From Brachypodium distachyon (lineage: Eukaryota > Streptophyta > Magnoliopsida > Poales > Poaceae), in contig NC_016134.3 of assembly GCF_000005505.3 (NCBI RefSeq), positions 34,472,150 through 34,536,149 of the forward strand: a stretch of 64,000 nucleotides of DNA, written 5' to 3'. The notes beneath the pieces were generated by a model that saw nothing but the letters and a program-made list of their open reading frames with translations, had not been told where the DNA came from and did not search any database. A program made the position numbers and the translations under genes. Shown here piece after piece: positions 34,732 through 44,046 of the stretch (positions are counted from its first letter, which is position 1; each line of letters opens with the position of its first letter).

Positions 34732-36581
34732 ATGGCCGACGTGAGTGAGGTGGTTGGAAACAAAGCTACTATGGGCACCAAAGTGAGTATGGACGTGTTG
34801 ATTAAGGTTTTGAGATATCTTACACCATCCATACTCATCGTGGTTAAATCCGTAGTGGCCAAGTGACTTGAAGCCAATGCTCCCACTACATCTTATACCA
34901 ACCCTGAGTTGCCCAAATCCTTACCCGTTGAGGAAATGGACAAACCGGGTGTGGATGCCAAAGCAATAAAAGCTAAGGCTAATGTTAGTGATGTGAGAGC
35001 AAACCAATCCCAAGGAATAGGTGGCTTGGGGTCATATTGTGAGGTGTCCTCATCTCAACATTATGCATCCCCTTCCATTTCCATGCCTCATTTTTTTCCT
35101 CAAGGCCCTCCACCAAAGCTAAATGCATCTAACTTTTCTAATTGGTTATTTTGTATGAGATCCTGTATTTGTAGAACATCAATAGATTTATGGAGAATCA
35201 TTGAGGATGGGTACAAGCCACATGATCAAGGAAACTTAACTCCGAGAGAGTATATTGATTTTCTACTCAATGCAAGTGCATTGCATATTATTGAAAAGTC
35301 TCTTCAAGTGGAGAATCTTCCTCATATCCATTCGTGCACCACCGCCAAAGAAGATTGGAATTATCTTGTCACAAACCTTGCTTTGATGGCCAAGGTGTCA
35401 CATCAAGAAGAAGAGGAAGATGAGTGTTGTCTCGAAGCAATATTATATGCTTATAATGAGCATATGGCTCTTACTTCAAAAATGTTTTGGGACAACAAGG
35501 AGAACTTCAAGTCAAGTAATTCAAAGTATATTACAAGCTCAAAGCCACAAAGTGAGTTGGTGATTCAAGAAGAATACTTGTCGGGAGATGATGAAGAAGG
35601 ACAAGATGATGAGGTAGTGGGAGTGGCCCTTGTTGCCATTTCCACCTCCTCCTCACCTTCAATGTCCCTATTCGACCCCCCCCCCCCCCAAACGAAAATA
35701 AGAGCTTCACCAACAAGTGCCTCATGGCCAAAGGTAACATCGTAACTTTTTCCAATAAAACAATCATGCAACCTAGTGTATCTTTGATGAATTGTGTGAA
35801 AGAACAAGATGTGGGCAAGGTTGAGGTAAATGGCTTTGATAAGTTCATGGCTAGCATAAAGGGAGAGACCAAGAGGTATTTTGAAGTTCTCTTGGGACAA
35901 TTAGGTGAATCCAATGCCCTTCTTGAGGAGAAAGAAGAGATCATCATTAAGAAGGAAGGTTTTGAACGTGAAGCCGCGAATGAGATCACGGAGCTCTCTC
36001 AAGCTTTGGAAGAAGAGCAAGTAAATAGGGAAGCTATTGAGGAATCTCTTACTTTAGAACTTTCTAAGGTTAAAGGTTCTTATAAACATGCTATGTCGCT
36101 TGCGCATGAATATTTGGCTAATATTGCAAATATTTAGGATGGCCATGCTAGACTCCTAGTGGACTTTGAGCAACTTGAAAAGGACCACAAATTCTTGAAG
36201 AGTGAGCTTAAGACACTCAAAGAGTCTCGTGATCATCTTTATTTTTCTCTTGTGGAAGAAATGGGTTCTAATAGTCCTCCTAGTGTTAATGTTGCTTCAA
36301 CTAACCCTTGTTGTGAGCATGTATCTCTTGTGGAGGAGAACATTAGATTGAAGGCCCAAATTGAAAAGGGTCTAGCCACTTGCATCCAAGGGGAGAAGAA
36401 CCTAAATGAACTTTTGAGTAATCAAAAGGATCTATTGGAAAGGAAGGGCTTGGGTATGTGCCAAGTCCAAAAGCAACAACAACAAGAGGAAGACCAAGCC
36501 TACTCCCCAAACTAACATTTCTTTTGTGAAGGAAGGGGAGTTGGCTAAGGAGAAGGCTAAGAACAAGAAGAGGAAAAAATG
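34732..36581 (+). pseudogene. Broken gag of a Copia-type retrotransposon
   Basis: The first ATG after the primer-binding site is 34732. Same-frame homology to plant Copia gag (KLNASNFSNWLFCMRS, TAKEDWNYLV; UBN2/DUF4219-like) continues past an in-frame TGA at 34864. At 35676-35689 a run of 14 C breaks the frame: SLFDPPP is followed in another frame by NENKSFTNKCLMAKG. A second in-frame stop, TAG at 36135-36137, interrupts the coiled-coil part (ELSQALEEEQ, then LEKDHKFLKSELKTL and SLVEENIRLKAQIEKG). A last frameshift near 36490 precedes a Lys-rich tail ending at 36581. No zinc knuckle, protease, integrase, reverse transcriptase or 3' LTR follows, so the element is a 5' remnant. Confidence 0.8.
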
Positions 36582-36599
36582 AAAAAAAATCAGAAAAAT

Positions 36600-36885
36600 G
36601 TGTGCCTCGAGCTGAACGTTTTGAGGCCTTCGTGCCGTGCTGTGCCAATTATTTCGTGCCGCCCGTGCCGTGCCAGGCTCATTCTCGTGCCGTGCTCGTC
36701 CCGCCTATTCCCATGTCGTGCCTGTGCCGGCCCATGGGCCGGAATCCCTAAAAAAGCCTGGCCCGTGGTGGGCTTTGTGCCTGGCCCGGCATGATTTGGC
36801 CCGTGCCGTGCCGTGCTATGGGCCGTGCTTTTTTCGCGTGCCTCGGGCCGGCCCAAAAAAACTAGGCCCGATGGCCAGGATTACT
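36600..36885. repeat. GC-rich reiterated repeat (gtgccgtgc / ggcccg words)
   Basis: Words such as cgtgccgtgc, ggcccatgggccgg and gcccgtgccgtg recur many times and form local inverted pairs. This texture is common in a dispersed grass repeat family, but I cannot assign a class or its ends. Confidence 0.45.
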
Positions 36886-37088
36886 CATGTGTCAGGAGCT
36901 GGCGGTGTACATTTGGTGAAAGCCGATACGGCTTCGGTCGATGCACGACGGCAGCGCCCATGGGTGATGTCTCCTTCCTTGGAGGCGTCGTGATTTTTTT
37001 CGTGATGAGAAAGCACAGGATCCAGTCTGTGTGCTCTCACGGCACCTGATTGGTGGAGCACCGTTGCCTCCGTCTCCTCCACCCGATG

Positions 37089-37122
<34 letters not shown>
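37089..37122. repeat. (CT)n microsatellite
   Basis: About 16 CT dinucleotides in a row, followed by a longer CT-rich region to about 37260. Confidence 0.95.
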
Positions 37123-37124
<2 letters not shown>

Positions 37125-37929
37125 CCTTATCTTCTCAATTCTCTCACGATCTCTTCCTCTCCTTCAATGCTACTGCTCCTCTTCTCTCACGATCTCTTCT
37201 CCTCTCACGTTCTGGTCTTCTCCTCTTCTCTCACGATCTCTTCCCTCCCCACTGCTACTGCTCCTCTCCTCCACCGCTACTTCTCCTGGTGCCAGTCCAC
37301 GCGGTGGCCTGGCCAACTACCTCGGTTCCCGCCGCCAAGGAGGTCGGGGATCTGCTGCTCCGGTGCGGCCCCAGCGATGGCCCGCACGGGGCGCTGCTCC
37401 GGTAGCCATCCTCGGCCCCCGAACCGACGACGACCTCATCCGTTCCTCGGCTCCAACGACAGCCACCGCCAACCCCCACCGCCGGAACCACTGGATCCGG
37501 TCGTCCTCTCCACGAAATCGACGGATCCAGCCATCCCAGGTCCAGATCTAGCCGCCCCGGCCCTAACCGTCATCGCTACCACCACGGGTACATCTCCTCT
37601 TCTCTCCCTCTCTTGGTTTCTCTATTCACTCTCTCTCACTCTCTCTCTGTCTCTCTCACATGGTGCCATGGTGGTGGCCGTCCGGTGGAGGAAGAGGGTG
37701 CACTTGCATCGCCACGCTAGCAAAACAAACGACCTCGACATCTCGTAATTGTTTTGGTTTCTTGATGTATTAAATTTGCATGTTTATCCAATGTTAAATT
37801 CTCAATAGATTGATTGATCTGTGTGTATTGTAATCTCTGTAATGGTTTTGCATCGTCGATCTGTGGTTTGATTCAACGATTTGGGAATTGTTGATTCATC
37901 CGCGTGGGAGCTGGCCACCGGCCAGCTCT

Positions 37930-38128
37930 TTAGTTTAGACCATGGAAACCTTAGCAGTGGCGGTGGCACACCACGGCCACTGATACTGATGGATACCAGT
38001 CGCGGGTATAGTACCCGCCACCCGCCACCCGTGGCGTGACCACCAGTGGCGCGAGGTTAGTGGCGGGGCTGATACCCGCCACTCGTAGGAAAATTTAACC
38101 ACCACTGGTAAGGGTTTTTGTAGCAGTG
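37930..38128 (-). mobile_element. CACTA-like transposon terminus (one end only)
   Basis: Read on the minus strand the segment begins cactgctacaaaaacccttac at 38128 and is followed by reiterated subterminal motifs (gccactggt, acccgccac, ggtggcggg). CACTGCTA-type termini with GCCAC-rich subterminal repeats characterise many grass CACTA elements. The opposite end and the 3-bp TSD were not found. Confidence 0.45.
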
Positions 38129-38878
38129 TGCTGCTCTGCTTACATACATCCGATCTGATGGAAATAATACTAGTTGTTTGGAATCCATGGAGAAATCTGG
38201 GCCTTGTGCCTACGCCGCGGGTGCCGCTAACGCTAACTTCCTTGGGGGGCGTTTTCATGGATTCCCAATGTGCATTGATGAGTTCAGGAAAACCTTTGAT
38301 CCGGCTTGCCAGATCGACAGCGGTGGCGCTCCTGCGTCATTACCTTGTTGAAGGCACTGTTATTATGCTCATGTTTTGTCATTGAGGTTATGTTTCTCCC
38401 ACCTTCACTGCTACATCGTTTCTCCAAAGTTTCCACCTTTGCCTCTGCTTGGTTGCATCTGTTATCGTCAACTTGTAGCTACATGGTGTCCTTCTTTTAC
38501 ACTCCTTTGGGGGCTCTTTCACCCCTTTGTTGAAGATAATTGAGTAAAATACACGGCTGGTCCTACTATTATTGAAGAAGTGTCAAGTTAGTCCCATAAT
38601 TATGAAAATGCACGTTTAAGTCCTACTTTTATGAAATTTGTTTATGCGCGGTCCTAAACTGGCTCTCGGGCCTTTGACCGGCCGACGTGGCGCGTTGACG
38701 CTGTACACGTCAACACACGGGCCTTTGGCGGGAGAATTCCCGCTTCAGGCAGTTAGGGAAATTTGCAAAAAAACCCTTGAAAGAGAAGAAAGGGTCCTCT
38801 CTATTCCTCTATTCCCCTCTTCCCGTCCGCATCTCTGTTCCCCTCCTCTTCCCGTCCTCATTTGCTGCCGCCGCCGCA

Positions 38879-39470
38879 ATGAAATCCAGATCGTATGTCG
38901 GCTCGTCGTCGGAGAGAGGGAAGAAGAAAGGGTCACCTCCCCTGCTCTTCCGTCGCAACCAGCAGGCACTTTTCCTCTAGTGAAGTGCCCTTGCTGTCAT
39001 TCGAGAACGGTGCTACACCTAGTATCTGGTTCTTCCCAAAATCTAGTCCGGGTGTTCTACAAATGCCCAAATCATCGGGTAATTGCATATCTATTAGGTC
39101 AGTTTGTTCGATTTGATGAAACCTTCTGATTTTCTCAAAGTTTCTTCGATTTGGGCAGAGAGGGCCTAAGGGTTGCAATTTCTTTCACTGGGAGGATGGG
39201 GAAGACAACTACGTGGAATGTCTAGCATCGGCTGGTGTCAATTTGGGCAATGTAGTTGTTTATGGTGGTGATTCTGGTGGTCTGACCGAAGCAAAAGAGG
39301 AAGAGGAAGTTGGGGGGCAGCCTGCTATTGAGAGTAAGAACAGCGCCAGTGATGTTTTGCTCAAAGAGTTGGTTCAAAAGATGGATGAGATCATTGGTTT
39401 ATGTAGGATGATGGTGGTTGTACTTGTGGTGTTTGTGGCGATGATGATGTATGATGTTGTTGTGAAATGA
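38879..39470 (+). pseudogene. GRF-type zinc-finger / transmembrane protein gene inside the MULE
   Basis: An N-terminal MKSRSYVGSSSERGKKKG segment starts at 38879 in one frame. The zinc finger itself (VKCPCCHSRTVLHL...YKCPNHR, from about 38986) is in another frame, so an indel near 38940-38985 probably breaks the gene. The donor CGG|GTAATT at 39078/39079 and an acceptor ending at 39158 join NHR to RGPKGCNFFHWEDGE, completing the zf-GRF pattern of four Cys/His ligands. Exon 2 runs to a TGA at 39470. After a coiled-coil-like Lys/Glu segment the protein ends with a hydrophobic membrane helix (MMVVVLVVFVAMMMYDVVV). GRF-plus-TM proteins are numerous in grasses. GRF fingers bind single-stranded nucleic acid in some proteins (APE2, TOP3A); here the role is unknown. 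An upstream start at 38644 in the finger's frame lies inside the TIR and is less likely. Confidence 0.7.
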
Positions 39471-39947
39471 ACAACATGATGTACGAATAACAAATCATGT
39501 TATGAATGGAAATGTTATGAATTTGAAATGAATGGGAATGTTCAATTTGAAATGAATGGTTGATTCGTGTACTGTAATTTGAAGAGCATTTGTGTTCACA
39601 GGCATTTCACTGGATTCATGGAGTACTGTAATTTGAAGAGCATTTCACAGCATTAAGACAAACTCATGACACCATTGGATTCATAGAGTGCTTAAGATTC
39701 ATACATCAAAAGATTGAGTACCTAAGACAAACTCAAATAGAGATGTTTTTTGGTGGTATTCCTACAGCAATACTTAATGCTTGAGGTTCAATACAGACCA
39801 CATTTCACAGCATCGAAAACAAAAGCTATTCTTCCAACTGTTCTGTCCAAAAAGAAACTGTCAGTCCAACCTTCTCCAACTTCTGTCCAAAAGGAAACCA
39901 TATGTCCAAAATGCAACCCCTATAGCTTCACATCTATTTTGAATCAT

Positions 39948-40311
39948 CTATTTGGCCTTAGCCTTCCCCTTCTTCTTTTTTCCTCGTACATCATGTGCTG
40001 CAGTGGTAGCTCTTGGTGCTGGTAGTGCATCTCTCTGGCCTGAACTTTGACACCACTGCAGCCATGTTCAGAGTATCAGCATCACTATCCACAATGCGCA
40101 AACCATCCCCCAATTTCTTGCCAGGAAGCAACCAGTAGACATGGCATTGAAGCGCATCATGACCAAGCTGTTCTATAAAGTCCTTAATCCATAGAGGCGA
40201 CCAAGAATCTACTTCGCACCGATCAAAGTAGTCAATTCGGCCATCTACATAGCTCTTGTTCAATCCAACACCGCAAAAGAAGCCCCCATGATTAATCTCA
40301 ACAGAGAACAA
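39948..40311 (-). pseudogene. Internally deleted MULE transposase: PB1-like N-terminus joined to basic C-tail
   Basis: From the ATG at 40311 the minus strand reads FSVEINHGGFFCGVGLNKSYVDG, WSPLWIKDFIEQLG, YWLLPGKKLGDGLRI and DSDADTLNMAAVV, the PB1-like domain found at the start of many grass MULE transposases. After VSKF (about 40040) the sequence jumps, in another frame, to an Ala/Pro stretch and a Lys-rich tail (RGKKKKGKAKAK) ending at a TAG at 39948-39950, as at the C-terminus of such transposases. The MULE DDE catalytic domain and SWIM finger are missing, so the element is non-autonomous. Confidence 0.78.
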
Positions 40312-43008
40312 CTCCTTACAATCTCCTAGTACAAAATAAAACGAATTTGAATGTACTTAATCCCTAAATGTGACGAACAACAGCAAGCAAAAACCATAAA
40401 ATCCCAAATCGAAGTAGAGAGATTACGGTTGTGTGCGTACCGTACTGCGGAGCGGGATCCCCAGGTCCGCGTCGTGCAGGGGCTATCCCGGTGAAAGAAT
40501 ACAGCCCGCTGTCGGGGGCGGGGGGGGGGGGGGGGGGAGCTCTCCTCGCCGGCGCGTCAAATTCTCCGCCGCGGGTCGCCTTCCAGTTGCCCGCGAGCAA
40601 GGATTGATCGGAAGGGATCGAGAATGAGGATGATATTTTCGCAGGGGGCTTTCTGCTAAATTTCTATGTCACCGGTTACATCTTATGGGCCCGCGTGTCG
40701 ACGTGTACAGCGTCAATGTGCCACGTCGGCCGGTCAAAGGCCCGAGAGCCAGTTTAGGACCGCGCGTAAACAAATTTCATAAAAGTAGGACTTAAACGTG
40801 CATTTTCATAATTATGGGACTAACTTGACACTTCTTCAATAATAGTAGGACCGGCCGTGTATTTTACTCAAGATAATTTCATCAGTGGCACTCTGTGTGA
40901 TCATGTCACCATTTCATCGCTCTTTCTCCTCATTCCATTGGGGTTCTTTCACCATTCTAGTGGAGAATTTTTGTACTCCTACCATGCAGGATTGATGATT
41001 GATGAGCCGGAGTCTTCTCTTGTCCTTGTGCTCGCTCCCCAATTTCCCCGGGATTCTATCGTCCTTTTGGTGGCAAGTTCTTCAGGGCTCGGGATTGATG
41101 ATGGTGTAGCTCCCTGTTTGGTGATAGCTTGCGGTTCTCTTAGCTAGAAGTTTCGGTGTTTGCAATGGTTGATCTCTCGGTTTGAGATCATTTGGACTAT
41201 CTATGAGGTTTTAGATTGAAATGCAATTTTAAAAAAGGTAGCCGTCAGCTATCCCCCCGTTGATTGAAAAAAAATTACCAGCACGTTCAAAGTATAAGAA
41301 AAGAGAGAAGCAACCATGATGCCCAACCAATGATCGGCTACCCCATGTGCCTCTTTTTTTTCCTCCTCCTTCTCCACCTCCACTCCACCTTTGCCATGGA
41401 TGGAGGATCTTGTAGCTCACCGCTACAAAATGATCTCAGGTGGAGCTTGAAACAAGAATTCTTCATTTGTGTTGAGTTCGGGGAAGATGTGTGTGCGTGT
41501 GTGTGTGCGCGTGCACATTTGTTTTTCATGTTACAAAAGTGTTTTGTTCCATACAATGTTGCTTACATAGCTTCTCTTGTTGCATAAACAACCCATTTTT
41601 ACAATTAATTGCAACGAGCAAGATTTGTTGCATGTAAATTAAGATCTTTTTTGTTGGATTGGTATGTTCAAAAATTTGCAAATTTTTGAATGGCTTTTGG
41701 CAGACTATAGGGGAGGGATGTTACAACGATGTTATATATGCATAAAAAGTGTTTCATGTGGTATTTTCATGTTGCAATATAAGGACATCTTCCCAGATCT
41801 GCACATTTAAGTGAGATTGGGCGGTCGGGACCTCAACTGATCTAAGCTCCATCCATGAAGACATACTCTCTCTGTTCCAAAACATAAGACATTTTTATTT
41901 ACTTTTCATAGTCTCCGATATAAGACTTCTTTATATCTTCTTGATGTAGACCTTGTTGGGTGTATAAAAATGAAATTCCCCTTTAAATGAGTGACTTAAG
42001 ATTTATCAATCCATTAGAGGCGTGTGATGGAAGTATACTCCCCTCAAAATGTCAACGATCCATCTAGGGGTAAGGTGTTTACGTAGATCCAATTAACAAT
42101 GATACCGTGTACTATTCCAATGATGTGCAGACACTGACTTACCCAAGTTTAGACTCCCTCAAAAGGGTAAAGGCCCTATGTCCTGCTTATATATTTATTT
42201 TATCAAGGAAGCAATATTAATGCAGTAGCTAAACTAGCTTAAAACTACCAAGTCGGCGATATAGGTTACATGTAAAGACGCTTCATGGTGGGACACGTCT
42301 CTCCTGACAGGACTCCAAACCGCCTCCGACTAGGGAAAAACCTTCCTAGTCAAGATATCGGAGGAATCTCCATGAGGTATTTCCCTTATGCCAGGTCACT
42401 TCTTGTAAACCAAGGGAATGTTACTCGGGACGTAACACATCATCATACCCCACAAAGGTATTGCAATCCAAGGATTTACCCATAAACGATGCCAAGTCTC
42501 CCATCAGTATTAGAAGTGAGGTTGTGGCAAAACTGCTCATCGTCTATGTGGTTAGCAGAAAACACATTTACCATACTAAGAGCCCAAACCCAAATGGGAT
42601 CAATACAAGAACAAACAAAAGCAGCAAAAATCAGCTACCAATGGGAGCAACTAGATATCTTCGAGTAAATTTCAGTTTTTGCACCATATCCAATCAAGTA
42701 AACTATGTCTTTTTTTTCTAATTTAGAACCTAGATATCAACATGTATATACTTAATTCAAGCACATTTTCAATTCTTATACATGAGCACCATCAGAGTTG
42801 CTTTCTCTCACCCCCACTAAAAGGATGTGGGCACTAGGGCGCCGAGGTCGAAGGGAGAGGGATTACTGCTGGACAAAAACAAATTCATGAGATAATCATC
42901 TACCGGAGTATTTATTAAGTTCAATCATCTATTTTTAAGTTAAAACATTAATTATTATCTAATCACTAATTAGATTTCTTTTTTTGTGAAAATTAAATTT
43001 CCATTTTA

Positions 43009-43113
43009 CTCCCCCTTTCCATAAAATAGACGATACATCTAAGTTTGAGCACTAATTAAGAAATGTTAACTCACAATAAAAAATATAAACAATGTTTTAC
43101 AGATAGTAGGGAG
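43009..43113. mobile_element. Diverged Stowaway-like MITE
   Basis: TA at 43007-43008 and 43114-43115. The ends ctccccctttcc and agtagggag are weak inverted repeats, and the interior is AT-rich. Called mainly on TA flanks, length (105 bp) and terminal motifs. Confidence 0.55.
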
Positions 43114-43191
43114 TATAAATCCTTCTGAGTTGTCCACGCGTAATGAAATTGGAAGAGACACCCTCACATATTAGGAAACCACTCCCCCGGA

Positions 43192-43291
43192 TTCATATTA
43201 GTTGTCTCAAATTTGCAAAATATGGATATATCTATGTCTAAAAATCGTTTAGATACATGTAATGTTTTGACAACTAATATGGATCGAAGGT
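43192..43291. mobile_element. Decayed Stowaway MITE
   Basis: Left ctcccccggattcatattag and right ctaatatggatcgaagg pair as inverted repeats, and the interior carries the family's tttgcaaaatatggata and gtttagatacatgtaatg motifs. The TA dinucleotides are no longer clear on the left side. Confidence 0.7.
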
Positions 43292-43719
43292 TACGTGTCA
43301 AGCAGGGCAACCTTCAAGTAGTAGCACGCACCGAACGGACAGCTTGATCGCAAGGCAGGCAGGACGTCCACCAATTAGCCAACGGATTTCATTAAAACGA
43401 ACCCGCAGAAACGGGGCGTGTTGCCGATCTAGTCACCAGAAGACGGGAGAAATGGGGGGCTCTCCGATCCTGGGCCCGTTTGCCAGCATCAGGCTCCACA
43501 ACGTAGCCCATCGAATTTTGATGCGCTGGATTTATGCTGTCACGTGAGGCACAAGCCGCTAAGGCTAAACGAGTTAACGAGATGTATTTCGGTTCCGCTC
43601 CCCTTTCTTTCAGCAAAGGAGATCTCGTCCCGTTGCTTCCAATTTCAAAGCATCCCTCACAGAATAATCGCTACTACCACTAATTTTGTATAGAAAATAA
43701 AATTAGTACTCCGTAGTAG

Positions 43720-43726
43720 TATAAAA
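43720..43726 (+). promoter_or_regulatory. Possible TATA box of the ceramide synthase gene
   Basis: TATAAAA lies 327 bases before the ATG at 44047. CT-rich sequence follows. No experimental or comparative support is available in the window. Confidence 0.35.
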
Positions 43727-44046
43727 CTGCTCTTCAGATCTCATCTTTCTATCCCAAAGCCCAGTGGATTCTGTCGTTCCTCTGCTCCCCTTACAGAAAA
43801 GGGCGCCAGTTCATCCGCTTCCGTTCCTAGTTCTTACCACCAACGAAGAAGATATTACTTCTTGCTCCGCTCGGCCCATCGCAAATCTCTCCTTTGCCCC
43901 CTCGCTGCTCGTCTTGACTCGCCCCCCTCAGCTCGCAAGCGCTCCTAGGTTACTTGGATCGGTGCGACGAGTCCATTTTCGTGCTCTTCGGAGTTCCGGA
44001 TCCAGGAGCCGCCCGGGGGTTCTTGGCCTTGGATCTCCTGCCTGCA

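Larger units (their letters stand above)
36886..38541. other. Composite transposon-derived region between the gag remnant and the MULE
   Basis: A segment at 36893-36995 (aaagccgatacggcttcgg, ggcagcgcccatggg) and another at 38150-38540 look like parts of one older repeat, with GC-rich DNA and a CACTA-like end between them. The outer part resumes beyond the MULE, at about 40879-41150. A CT microsatellite lies at 37089-37122. ORFs in 37030-37750 are proline/serine-rich products of biased composition and are not called as genes. Confidence 0.35.
38542..40869. mobile_element. MULE (2328 bp) carrying a GRF zinc-finger gene and a transposase remnant
   Basis: A perfect 9-bp target-site duplication, aagataatt, lies at 38533-38541 and 40870-40878. 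The terminal inverted repeats are about 183 bp (38542-38724 and about 40687-40869) and differ at only a handful of positions, beginning gagtaaaatacacggc. Inside, a GRF-type gene reads from the left TIR and a PB1-like transposase gene reads from the right TIR, convergent as mudrA and mudrB are in maize MuDR. Both are damaged. An 18-G run lies at 40520-40537 near the right end. Confidence 0.92.
40879..44046. other. Intergenic region and 5'UTR of the ceramide synthase gene
   Basis: About 40879-41150 continues the older repeat interrupted by the MULE. A TG/CG-rich microsatellite lies at about 41488-41515. From 41600 to 43000 I see no gene; an isolated left half of a Stowaway-like sequence begins near 41867. 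Two Stowaway copies are listed separately. A TATAAAA motif at 43720-43726 may start the next gene, whose leader would be about 300 bases. Confidence 0.4.

Noticed and set aside
38638..39129. Upstream start in the GRF-finger frame
   Set aside because: It would start inside the MULE terminal repeat and encode a low-complexity leader; the MKSRS start in another frame looks more like GRF-family N-termini, so an indel is more likely.
41867..41960. Stowaway-like start (ctctctctgttccaaaacataag)
   Set aside because: Only one end is recognisable; no matching inverted end or TA flank was found within 400 bp.
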